In this document: positions 1-6,732 of the stretch, piece by piece
Layout: every line of letters starts with the position of its first letter
Position numbering within the stretch: position 1 is the first letter of the stretch
Source: a virus
Length of the DNA stretch: 64,000 nucleotides
Virus record (IMG/VR): IMGVR_UViG_3300029908_000017
Location: 1-64,000 of that record
Strand: one strand, 5' to 3'
The notes under the pieces: model-generated
Databases searched by the model: none
The model's input: the letters and a program-made list of their open reading frames with translations, nothing else
Told to the model about the DNA's origin: nothing
Translations under genes and position numbers: made by a program

Positions 1-572
1 ACATAATTATAAGCTGTTACTTGGCTATTTCCCCAAGCTGTTACTTGGCTATTTTCCCAAGCTGTTACTTGGCTATTTTCCCAAGCTGTTACTTGGCTAT
101 TTTCCCTAGCTGTTACTTGGCTATTTCCCCAAGCTGTTACTTGGCTATTTCCCCAAGCTGTTACTTGGCTATTTCCCCAAGCTGTTACTTGGCTATTTCC
201 CCAAGCTGTTACTTGGCTATTTTCCCTAGCTGTTACTTGGCTATTTCCCCAAGCTGTTACTTGGCTATTTTCCCTAGCTGTTACTTGGCTATTTTCCCTA
301 GCTGTTACTTGGCTATTTTCCCAAGCTGTTACTTGGCTATTTCCCCTAGCTGTTACTTGGCTATTTTCCCTAGCTGTTACTTGGCTATTTTCCCTAGCTG
401 TTACTTGGCTATTTCCCCTAGCTGTTACTTGGCTATTTTCCCTAGCTGTTACTTGGCTATTTTTAGGAATACGGCTTACTTCAATAAACCCCTTTAAATA
501 AATATATGTAAATGTTGTATATTCAACAGGTAAAGCATCAAACTCCGATTGTGTCTTGATTTCAATTTCCAT
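1..572 (-). CDS. 8-residue-repeat (solenoid-like) protein, 3' end cut by window edge
   Basis: The minus strand reads from an ATG at 570-572 without a stop to the window edge (190 codons seen). The first 36 or so residues (start MEIEIKTQSEFDALPVEY) form a non-repeated head. It is followed by 19 copies of the octapeptide NSQVTA[RW][EG]. The last visible residues (TAYNYV) show the repeat starting to change, as expected before a C-terminal cap beyond the window. Short repeats of this [ED]N-[SA]-x-V-x-A type are known in phage and Bacteroidetes proteins and are thought to form beta-solenoids; function is unknown. The opposite strand is also open through the repeat, but only because the unit is a multiple of three; it lacks a head domain and an ATG. 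A weak promoter candidate lies at 691-727. Confidence 0.8.
   Translation of the reverse strand, partial: MEIEIKTQSEFDALPVEYTTFTYIYLKGFIEVSRIPKNSQVTARENSQVTARGNSQVTARENSQVTARENSQVTARGNSQVTAWENSQVTARENSQVTARENSQVTAWGNSQVTARENSQVTAWGNSQVTAWGNSQVTAWGNSQVTAWGNSQVTARENSQVTAWENSQVTAWENSQVTAWGNSQVTAYNY
11..464. repeat. 24-bp tandem repeat, 19 copies
   Basis: Units begin every 24 bases from position 11 to 443 with no spacers. Variation is confined to two places: aag/tag at the unit start and a C/T in the T-C run. Both change a residue in the minus-strand reading (Trp/Arg and Gly/Glu). Near-perfect identity suggests recent expansion. It is coding repeat DNA, not a CRISPR array, and I see no sign of iterons bound by an initiator. 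Confidence 0.95.
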
Positions 573-690
573 AAATTATATTATTTTTTATTTTATTACT
601 TTCAATATTATTCCAGTGCAATAGATATAAATTGTTAACATCATTACAGACATAATTTCTTTCTTACAATGTATTTACTGGCTACACTGT

Positions 691-727
691 ATTATACCTA
701 AAGAATAATGATTATTCTTTAGGGGAT
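691..727 (-). promoter_or_regulatory. Weak sixth copy of the C-tract/TATARTA promoter element
   Basis: Reading the minus strand, ATCCCCTAAA (718-727) is followed by exactly 21 bases and TATAAT (691-696), the same geometry as the five strong sites in this window. The C-tract is degraded and lies inside the 712 gene. A dyad (683-690 with 666-673) follows the TATAAT. It would drive the repeat gene at 572. Confidence 0.4.
697..723 (-). terminator. Perfect inverted repeat at the end of the 712 gene
   Basis: CCTAAAGAATAAT and its exact complement face each other (697-709 and 711-723), overlapping the stop codon of the upstream gene. There is no T-run after it on the minus strand, so it may be a processing or RNA-stability hairpin rather than a true terminator. 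Confidence 0.5.
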
Positions 728-930
728 GAATCCATTTTTTCAGCATTAATAAATGATTCTTCCCATGCGGCTAATTCTGAAAAACGGGCATAATTTGAGA
801 GCTTTAAAAACTCTTGGTATGCTAGTTTTAGATTTACCCCCAACGGGGTGTTTCTAGAAATAATAGCGTCTAATTTAGGAAAATTAATTAGTAGGTTATC
901 TTTTAAATTTTTATTTACCAAACTAGACAT
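712..930 (-). CDS. Hypothetical small protein
   Basis: 72 aa, soluble, mostly helical in appearance, no recognised motif. Its start overlaps the end of the next upstream gene by 8 bases, so the two are probably co-translated. Its 3' end carries the inverted repeat at 697-723. Confidence 0.65.
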   Translation of the reverse strand: MSSLVNKNLKDNLLINFPKLDAIISRNTPLGVNLKLAYQEFLKLSNYARFSELAAWEESFINAEKMDSSPKE

Positions 931-1243
931 AATCTAATGCTTTCTTATAATAATCTATTTCTTGTTTATTTGTCGAATGGTTCAACGCATATTCTACCGC
1001 TTCAATTAACATTTCTTCTTTTGTTTTTCTACTTTGAAAGTTTATGTGTTTATCATATATCATCTCTGCCTTCTTTTTTGCAGATGACAAAGTTTTGAAA
1101 GTTCTTTGCAATTCATAATTTAGAAAAAGAAAATAACGATTTTTTTCTAGCTTAATGATTTCCAAAATTTGCTTTCCATCCTCAAAAATGGCATATTGCC
1201 GATTGTGGGTTTCACTACTCGTTATCCAAAATAGTTTATTCAT
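923..1243 (-). CDS. Hypothetical small protein
   Basis: 106 aa with a lysine-rich middle (around residues 55-65) and a C-terminal helical half containing SRKTKEEMLIEAVEYAL. No family recognised. It overlaps the upstream gene by four bases (ATGA) and the downstream gene by 8, so it belongs to one operon running from about 2634 towards 712. Confidence 0.65.
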   Translation of the reverse strand: MNKLFWITSSETHNRQYAIFEDGKQILEIIKLEKNRYFLFLNYELQRTFKTLSSAKKKAEMIYDKHINFQSRKTKEEMLIEAVEYALNHSTNKQEIDYYKKALDYV

Positions 1244-1575
1244 ACTTCTACTAATTCTTGTTCTTCTATTAAATTCTCTTCCAACTTTTCTTCTTTAGTT
1301 TTTGGAGGTTCGACTTCACGAAATCTTTCAGCATTGAACCCCAGTTCACGAGCTTTAATTTCAGAAAATCCCGGAGGTTGTATCACTTTATTTTTGACAC
1401 CCATTAGTGTAACGGCAACTTCTTGAAAATCACCATACGGTTGATTTAATTTATTTCCCAGAAATACATCTCTTACAGTGTATATTTGGTCTTTTTTAAT
1501 CCAATGATCATAAAGACTGCGAGTATATGAGTCAACCTTATCATCCACACAAATAACCTTTGCACCAGTTTGCAT
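1240..1575 (-). CDS. Small conserved phage protein of the GxxVxCVDD...YTVRD type
   Basis: 111 aa. It opens with GAKVICVDDK and has KKDQIYTVRDVF near residues 28-39, a pattern found in many small phage proteins with an SH3-like beta-barrel look. The C-terminal 20 residues are Glu-rich. The reaction is unknown. It overlaps the following gene by four bases and starts two bases after the 1577 gene. Confidence 0.65.
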   Translation of the reverse strand: MQTGAKVICVDDKVDSYTRSLYDHWIKKDQIYTVRDVFLGNKLNQPYGDFQEVAVTLMGVKNKVIQPPGFSEIKARELGFNAERFREVEPPKTKEEKLEENLIEEQELVEV

Positions 1576-1576
1576 A

Positions 1577-1840
1577 TTAATCTATTGGTAATTCAAATTC
1601 AAATTCTTCAAGTTTGTAACCGTTATCATAATTATATAACATGTTGCTAATCAGTTCAGGGAGAAATACAACTATACAATTTTGAGAAGTAATATCAAAG
1701 TATATATATCCATTTTTTCGCCTTGGATATACTCCACATCTCTTACCTGTTAAGGATTCAATAGCTTTCGCTACACAACAGTTATTAAGGTCTCCCCTTT
1801 CACTTTTATCAATATGTTCTTTTGTTACTTTGATTAGCAT
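1577..1840 (-). CDS. Small conserved phage protein, paralog of the 25202 gene
   Basis: 87 aa. The layout I-K-V-T-K-x-x-I, then C-x-V/I-x-x-A, an LPE or LPN segment, and a C-terminal EFEFEL is shared with the protein at 25202-25474. This makes the two likely paralogs. I know the pattern as common in phage genomes, but no function has been assigned. Confidence 0.65.
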   Translation of the reverse strand: MLIKVTKEHIDKSERGDLNNCCVAKAIESLTGKRCGVYPRRKNGYIYFDITSQNCIVVFLPELISNMLYNYDNGYKLEEFEFELPID

Positions 1841-1873
1841 AATGGTTTATATTTATTAGTTTCTACAAAGGAG

Positions 1874-1944
1874 TGCCCCCGACAGGAGTTGAACCTGTAA
1901 AAAGCGATTATGAGTCGCACGGTATACCGTTTACCTACAAGGGC
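1874..1944 (-). tRNA. tRNA, anticodon CAT (Met, or Ile after lysidine modification)
   Basis: 71 nt cloverleaf by hand. Acceptor GCCCTTG pairs with CGGGGGC (two G-T pairs). The D-stem is GGTA/TACC with GG in the loop. The anticodon loop is CTCATAA on a stem with one T-T mismatch. The T-stem ACAGG/CCTGT holds loop TTCAACT. The discriminator is A and CCA is not encoded. G1-C72 pairing argues against an initiator tRNA. Elongator Met and Ile-CAU cannot be told apart by eye. Confidence 0.93.
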
Positions 1945-1979
1945 GTTAAATTATTTAATGATTATCAGCGGAATTTTAC

Positions 1980-2381
1980 TTACCTTACAACAGACTCCTC
2001 AGCTTTCATCAGTAGTTCTCTAATTGCTTGCCATTCATAATTGCGATATCCAGATTCAACGTATATTCGAGTTTCTCCAAGATTATGTCCGTTTACAGTT
2101 ATATAATCCTTACATCCTCGTTCAGTAAAGCAGGAAGTTACGAATTCCCAAATCTCGATGTACCCTATTTGTTCAGAATCTGTATCATTTTGATAACTTT
2201 CATCATATTCGAATGATCCATCATATTTACTTACCCATTCAAATTGTTCGGTGTAACGTTTGTCCACTCCATATATTTTACGTTTACGTTGAACAATAAA
2301 AATAGGATGTGAGGTTATACGGTTATCTTGCAGCAGCAGGTTTTTTTTAATACTACTAATAGGTGGTAAATCGTTTTGCAT
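1980..2381 (-). CDS. Conserved phage protein (DNRxTxxPIFxV / NGHNL / YVES motifs)
   Basis: 133 aa. It contains LLLQDNRITSHPIFIVQ near the N-terminus and YITVNGHNLGETRIYVES followed by YRNYEW in the C-terminal third. I recognise this set of motifs from many phages; function is unknown. It sits between the tRNA and the 2383 gene, one base from the latter, in the transcript that starts at the 2676-2712 promoter. Confidence 0.7.
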   Translation of the reverse strand: MQNDLPPISSIKKNLLLQDNRITSHPIFIVQRKRKIYGVDKRYTEQFEWVSKYDGSFEYDESYQNDTDSEQIGYIEIWEFVTSCFTERGCKDYITVNGHNLGETRIYVESGYRNYEWQAIRELLMKAEESVVR

Positions 2382-2382
2382 A

Positions 2383-2634
2383 TTATTTTATCACTGCAAT
2401 GTAATTTTCATCATCCACAGCATATACTTTCATTCCTTGAAATTCTAACCGGTTATCTCCAGTACCTGGAAACGGTTCTTCTGGAAAATACATTATCGAG
2501 GAAGGCACTACTTCTCTTAATATAGTTAATTGTAATTGCCCTAATAAAAGTTTTTTAGGGCGTTCATTAGCATGATGAACTTTATACTGTTGAGTTTCAA
2601 AACAAACCGAAAAATTTAAGTCAGCAAATTGCAT
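2383..2634 (-). CDS. Hypothetical small protein, first gene after a C-tract promoter
   Basis: 83 aa, no family recognised; the C-terminal half looks beta-rich. The ATG at 2634 lies about 12 bases after a strong dyad (2646-2675) that follows the promoter element at 2676-2712. It is therefore the first gene of the leftward transcript. Confidence 0.65.
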   Translation of the reverse strand: MQFADLNFSVCFETQQYKVHHANERPKKLLLGQLQLTILREVVPSSIMYFPEEPFPGTGDNRLEFQGMKVYAVDDENYIAVIK

Positions 2635-2645
2635 AATTTTCTTAT

Positions 2646-2675
2646 ATATTACAAACGTTAAATCGTTCGTAATAT
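2646..2675 (-). promoter_or_regulatory. Dyad at the predicted transcript start
   Basis: Positions 2664-2675 pair with 2646-2657 over 12 bases (one G-T), with a 6-base loop. It begins immediately after the TATAAT. It could be a 5' stabilising hairpin or an operator overlapping the start site. Confidence 0.5.
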
Positions 2676-2712
2676 ATTATACCAAAAATTAGGCTTTATA
2701 CTGGGAGGGGGT
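2676..2712 (-). promoter_or_regulatory. C-tract/TATARTA promoter element, copy 1
   Basis: Minus strand: ACCCCCTCCC (2703-2712), 21 bases, TATAAT (2676-2681). The same elements with identical spacing occur at 12455, 59276, 60836 and 61908. TATAAT resembles a sigma70 -10 box. The C-tract takes the place of a -35 box, as an activator-dependent phage promoter would have. Confidence 0.7.
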
Positions 2713-2723
2713 ATGCCTAATTT
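2686..2723 (-). terminator. Inverted repeat ending the 2717 gene
   Basis: AAATTAGGC (2715-2723 on the minus strand) pairs with GCCTAATTT (2686-2694) and runs into T residues. It overlaps the stop codon of the 2717 gene. Its loop contains the promoter C-tract, so termination of one unit and initiation of the next overlap physically. Confidence 0.5.
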
Positions 2724-3100
2724 ATATCTTCTGTAACATAAGTTGTTGTAACAGAAGAAGTTATAACAACTTTTTGAATCTTAGGAAGCAATAATTTCGT
2801 TACCATACTCTGTGCTTCAGGAGCTTTCAAAAAAGCTTGGGCGATAGCTGAATCTTGAAATGACAATGCTTGGCTAATTTGAGCGGTGGTGCCCTGAGGA
2901 GATAAATAATACTCGTTGTCATTGATTACATAACAAGTATTTTTAAACTTTTTCTTTTCTTTAAATGCAGGTTTTTTAATTTTTATCTCACTTGCTTTAT
3001 CAACATGAAAAGTTTTATTTTGTTGTGCAATAGTCGCTTTATCAATGGTAGACAATTCTTCAGGTTGATAATCCGGTAGTTCAATAGCTTCGTTGTTCAT
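2717..3100 (-). CDS. Hypothetical protein
   Basis: 127 aa. A Lys-rich middle (KIKKPAFKEKKKFK, about residues 40-54) is followed by a more hydrophobic C-terminal half. No known motif. It follows the metallophosphoesterase gene by three bases and ends in an inverted repeat, so it is probably the last gene of that operon. Confidence 0.6.
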   Translation of the reverse strand: MNNEAIELPDYQPEELSTIDKATIAQQNKTFHVDKASEIKIKKPAFKEKKKFKNTCYVINDNEYYLSPQGTTAQISQALSFQDSAIAQAFLKAPEAQSMVTKLLLPKIQKVVITSSVTTTYVTEDIN

Positions 3101-3103
3101 AAT

Positions 3104-4408
3104 TTATAGATTAAAATAGTACTGTGCTTCTAGCCCTTTGTCAAAGTGATATAAAAACGCTTTTGCGCCTCGTGTTTGGCCTACATAACCCTTTGAAGCA
3201 TGCCAAGAGTCTGCCGAACATAAGGAGGGAAGGGTGCGAATTTTTACACCCATAATCTCATCATCTAACTCTGCATGTAAATGACCGGTATGCCATTCTT
3301 TATACGTGGTAGCAGCCCATTCATCCTTTTGCTCAGTAGCCATTAATAAGGGTAGATTTTTTTTAATTTCTTTATCGCCGTGAGTAAATCCTAACAATGT
3401 TTGTCCGTACCTATAATATTTACGCAGAGTAGGTGAATTATTAATTGAAACATTTGGATGGCCTTTAAAGAAAGCAGCTAAATATTCCCCTAAATAAAAC
3501 GATCTCTCCATATCGTGATTACCTACACAAATAACAACATCGACAGGTATTTCAATAGCCAGTCCTGCAATAGTTTCTTGAATTACTTTACAACCTTTTC
3601 GAAATGTATTTTGCCAGCGGCTATCTTCTACTTGTGGAGTTCCTGCTGTTGTCGATTCATCCGAACCATCGGAATTGAATAAATCATTACCAATTGGTAA
3701 TAATATTCTTTCCACTAAATTAATTGGTGCTTTTTCAATTAAATCACCAACCGCATATTTAAATAATCGCACTGCTTCATTGGAATCGTAGTTTTCTCCA
3801 CCTGTTTCTTCTCCCCAGCTTAATTTACCAATATGTAGATCAGCGATATTGATTTCCAAACAATACTTTTTTTCAGGGTTAGCTGGAATTTCATCAAGTT
3901 CATTCCACTTCAGAGTATTGATATTTGAATTTAACTCATTTTTAAAATACTCCAATAGTTCTTTTGTTGTATCAATTGCTTTGATGCGTTCCAACTTTAC
4001 AGCTACTCGAAATAATTCTTTGACGTTGGCTTTTCCACTATCTTTTGCAATACCTTCTACTCTACCATTTTTATAAACAAGGTCTTTATTCACATCTTTT
4101 CGTGCCATGTCCCATTTTGTTACTTCGTATGTTTTTACACGCCAGATGGTTAGATCCACTTTTGCCGCAATTAATAATTCTTCCAATGTGCGAATTGAAC
4201 CAGACGATTGCAGCAGTCCTTCAGTATCATTGGATTTAAACTCGATTTTGCTATCTGTTTTTTCTGGAGTGGAACGTAATGGTGAAATGATTTCTGATGC
4301 TTCTGTGTTAGTAAACCCGTTATTTAATAAGGATTGAAAAATATTTCGTTTATTTTTTCGAGCTTTTGTAATAATTACCAGTCCTTCGTTTATGCGTTCT
4401 TGAGTCAT
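3104..4408 (-). CDS. Calcineurin-like metallophosphoesterase
   Basis: 434 aa. The C-terminal two thirds carry the full metal-binding set of the family in order: DLHIGK (D-x-H), GNDLF (G-N-D), VGNHDMER (G-N-H-D), THGD and HTGHLH (G-H-x-H). This predicts a two-metal phosphodiesterase or nuclease. The N-terminal part has a segment VDLTIWRVKTYEV of a type seen in other phage nucleic-acid proteins. It is separate from the SbcD-like nuclease at 41267. The substrate is unknown; a DNA role is inferred. Confidence 0.85.
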   Translation of the reverse strand: MTQERINEGLVIITKARKNKRNIFQSLLNNGFTNTEASEIISPLRSTPEKTDSKIEFKSNDTEGLLQSSGSIRTLEELLIAAKVDLTIWRVKTYEVTKWDMARKDVNKDLVYKNGRVEGIAKDSGKANVKELFRVAVKLERIKAIDTTKELLEYFKNELNSNINTLKWNELDEIPANPEKKYCLEINIADLHIGKLSWGEETGGENYDSNEAVRLFKYAVGDLIEKAPINLVERILLPIGNDLFNSDGSDESTTAGTPQVEDSRWQNTFRKGCKVIQETIAGLAIEIPVDVVICVGNHDMERSFYLGEYLAAFFKGHPNVSINNSPTLRKYYRYGQTLLGFTHGDKEIKKNLPLLMATEQKDEWAATTYKEWHTGHLHAELDDEIMGVKIRTLPSLCSADSWHASKGYVGQTRGAKAFLYHFDKGLEAQYYFNL

Positions 4409-4440
4409 ATTTGATTTTATTGTATATGCCGACAGAAAAT

Positions 4441-4698
4441 TTACGATTCGAAGTATATAATATCGTAGTTAAAACCTTGATTATCAGTTACTTCAACCTT
4501 AAAAAATTTTTTAAACTTATTTTTGTATTTATATACCAACAACTTACATAAGTAGTTGGGAAACAATAATTTAAAATAATACAAGTTAAAAAGAATATTT
4601 TTAACAAAAATTTCTGAAAATTTTACTGATTCTTTTTCTGTAAGCCATTTGGATTTGTGAATCACAGTGTACATTACGAAGGAATCATCGTTTGTCAA
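4441..4698 (-). CDS. Hypothetical basic, aromatic-rich protein
   Basis: 85 aa, rich in Lys, Phe and Tyr. A central hydrophobic stretch (ILFNLYYFKLLFPNYL) could be a buried or membrane-associated helix. No family recognised. It lies two bases after the 4700 gene. Confidence 0.5.
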   Translation of the reverse strand: MTNDDSFVMYTVIHKSKWLTEKESVKFSEIFVKNILFNLYYFKLLFPNYLCKLLVYKYKNKFKKFFKVEVTDNQGFNYDIIYFES

Positions 4699-4699
4699 A

Positions 4700-5518
4700 T
4701 TAAACTACGATACTTAGAATCAATATTACAGATGTTGTACCCGTCGCGCCACCTGGATTAGAGGGAGAAACATAGTCACTAGGCCAAGGAGTATTTCCAA
4801 AGAGATTAGTGTTCCAAAAAATACCTGTATCTGTAAACAGTACAGTTTTATCATCTAGAATTACACCATTCTTTTCAATGTATGCCAAATTCAATTTCGG
4901 TACAGCTGCTGGATAAATCAATGGTAAATTTGGATCGGTAGCAATATTATATTTAAAGTAGTAGCCTGCAGGATCTGCTCCAGAAGTAGGAAGCCATCCC
5001 CTTTCTGATGTGTTTGGACTAGGAATGGTAATCATTCCACCAGTATTAACAGGAATACCGCATGGTAACGCAAAAAGAGGAAGACGATAAAGAGTATTGC
5101 TAACATATGTGTTCACATTGATATCTCCTGAAGTAATGCTATAAACTGATCCTTGCGCCAAATTCTGTATTAACTCAAAATCGGTTACGAGACTTTGAAT
5201 TTCTTGCAAAATAGTATCCAGCACACTATTTAGATACTCTACTGTGTTGGCGACTAAACAAACCTGATAGTCTAAAAAGTATGAAGTATCGGAAGTGGGT
5301 ACTCCTTGTCCAAGTGTTTCCAGTTGATTGGGTGTGCCTACAGCTGCAAAAATATCGGTTACACCTCCATTAATATTTCTAGTTCTTTGTTTGACAAAGA
5401 TGTACTTAGTGATATTTTGAGCAGAAGTAATCTCCAACGTCATTTGATAGCTACTTAAGTTTGGTATATAAACCGTCGCTGATTGTAGCAAGGTTACTTG
5501 CGCAGATTGAATAGCCAT
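4700..5518 (-). CDS. Probable virion protein, unknown
   Basis: 272 aa from ATG 5516-5518 (MAIQSAQVTLLQ); an upstream in-frame start would overlap the divergent gene at 5539, so I reject it. The composition is typical of phage fibre or baseplate proteins (Ser, Thr, Asn, Gly, Pro rich, few charged residues). It ends in a hydrophobic tail (SVILILSIVV). It stands alone opposite the portal region. The virion role is inferred. Confidence 0.55.
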   Translation of the reverse strand: MAIQSAQVTLLQSATVYIPNLSSYQMTLEITSAQNITKYIFVKQRTRNINGGVTDIFAAVGTPNQLETLGQGVPTSDTSYFLDYQVCLVANTVEYLNSVLDTILQEIQSLVTDFELIQNLAQGSVYSITSGDINVNTYVSNTLYRLPLFALPCGIPVNTGGMITIPSPNTSERGWLPTSGADPAGYYFKYNIATDPNLPLIYPAAVPKLNLAYIEKNGVILDDKTVLFTDTGIFWNTNLFGNTPWPSDYVSPSNPGGATGTTSVILILSIVV

Positions 5519-5538
5519 TGAAAAAAGGATAACCGATA

Positions 5539-5835
5539 ATGAATGAAGAAGCAAGACCAGAGGTAAACGAACAAATTGAATTAATTACAACCAAATTACA
5601 AAAAGCTTTAGATGGGTTTGTTTTTAATTATGATTCTGGTAATTCGTTAAAATTATTAAGGGAAAAAGTGAGTTACGAGTTGGAGACACACGGTTATTGT
5701 GGGTTTCCTGTTATTTCTTATGAACTACGCGAAATTGATAAAGATTTATTAGAAGGTCATGTGATTATCGAATTACCTAAATTAGTTCAACTCAACTTTT
5801 TTTGTAATGAAAGTGGTTGCACAGTTGTAAAATAA
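5539..5835 (+). CDS. Hypothetical protein, head-region operon
   Basis: 98 aa, acidic, no family recognised. The ATG is preceded by AAAAGGATAA, a good ribosome binding site for this genome. It is the first gene of the rightward operon that contains the portal and starts 20 bases from the divergent 5518 start. Confidence 0.65.
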   Translation: MNEEARPEVNEQIELITTKLQKALDGFVFNYDSGNSLKLLREKVSYELETHGYCGFPVISYELREIDKDLLEGHVIIELPKLVQLNFFCNESGCTVVK

Positions 5836-5853
5836 CCCGTATATTGTTCGACC

Positions 5854-6585
5854 ATGGATGTATATGATAATTTAAAAGATGGTGAGGGGGCAGGTACATT
5901 GATTGTGGGACGTTACAATAAAGAAGGTAAAGTCCAACAGAAATCCACATTTTCAGGCTCACCCGAAGATCTTGCCGATCTAGCGGAAAAATATAAAAAC
6001 TCCATGTCTGTTGCACGGGCTGAATTTCTTCCTTCATTAGCTAAGATACCATTTTCATTATCATCAAATACTCCCAAACCCAAGATACAAAAAAAACGTG
6101 GTCCTAAACCTAAAATAAAAGTAGTACAAGAAATACAACCACCTACTAATGTAGCAAAAGTTAATCCTAATAAGGTTTTTGATTTAGATACAAACGATTA
6201 CTTTAACGAAGATTCTACAAAAACAACGGGTACTATTAATTTTGAAGAACCCGAAGAATATGGGCATAATGAAGAACCCTCTACAGCACAACAGATTACA
6301 CAAAAGCGAATTGCATTCCAAAATCAATTTGGAAAGATATTCACAGAAGTAGAGGATGTAATTTATCAGGAAAATGGATTTTCTATCATGTTGGTGTACA
6401 CTAATATCAATAAATTAACATTTATTCCAAAAGAAGGTGAGACTTTAGAATTCTCAGAAGATCAAAGAACGTTTAAAAATGTGTTTTTTCCAGGGACGAT
6501 ATTCGACTACCATGGTAAAATTATAATGATATTATATGTTGAAGTTGATAATATTGAAGAAACGGAGAATACTGATAATGAATAA
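5854..6585 (+). CDS. Hypothetical protein with AT-hook-like basic stretch
   Basis: 243 aa. KKRGPKPKIK near residues 83-92 resembles an AT-hook DNA-binding motif. The middle is acidic and low in complexity; the C-terminal 80 residues look folded (beta-rich). It lies directly upstream of the portal gene, so a packaging or head-assembly role is possible but unproven. Confidence 0.6.
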   Translation: MDVYDNLKDGEGAGTLIVGRYNKEGKVQQKSTFSGSPEDLADLAEKYKNSMSVARAEFLPSLAKIPFSLSSNTPKPKIQKKRGPKPKIKVVQEIQPPTNVAKVNPNKVFDLDTNDYFNEDSTKTTGTINFEEPEEYGHNEEPSTAQQITQKRIAFQNQFGKIFTEVEDVIYQENGFSIMLVYTNINKLTFIPKEGETLEFSEDQRTFKNVFFPGTIFDYHGKIIMILYVEVDNIEETENTDNE

Positions 6586-6730
6586 ATTTGGAAATATAAC
6601 AGAAGAAACAAGATCGGACTTTGATTCTACAAAGAAAGTAGAATTTATTGATAAGGAAGGTTTTGAAGTAGCAGATAAAAAAAATAAGAATAAGTTGAAG
6701 AATCCTGTAGCCATCAAAGAAACTAAATAA
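6578..6730 (+). CDS. Hypothetical small charged protein
   Basis: 50 aa (start MNKFGNITEETRSDF), highly charged and probably helical or disordered. Its ATG overlaps the stop of the 5854 gene and its stop is two bases before the portal ATG, so it is translated within the operon. Confidence 0.6.
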   Translation: MNKFGNITEETRSDFDSTKKVEFIDKEGFEVADKKNKNKLKNPVAIKETK

Positions 6731-6732
6731 TC

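Noticed and set aside
11-464. CRISPR array
   Set aside because: Units are contiguous with no spacers, and no cas genes occur in the window.
21-497. Plus-strand ORF through the 24-bp repeat (SCYLAIFP repeats, TTG start)
   Set aside because: It exists only because the repeat unit is a multiple of three. It has no unique domain. The minus-strand gene has an ATG, a head domain and a known repeat style.
4045-4337. Plus-strand ORFs opposite the metallophosphoesterase
   Set aside because: Shadow frames of a gene with clear catalytic motifs on the minus strand.
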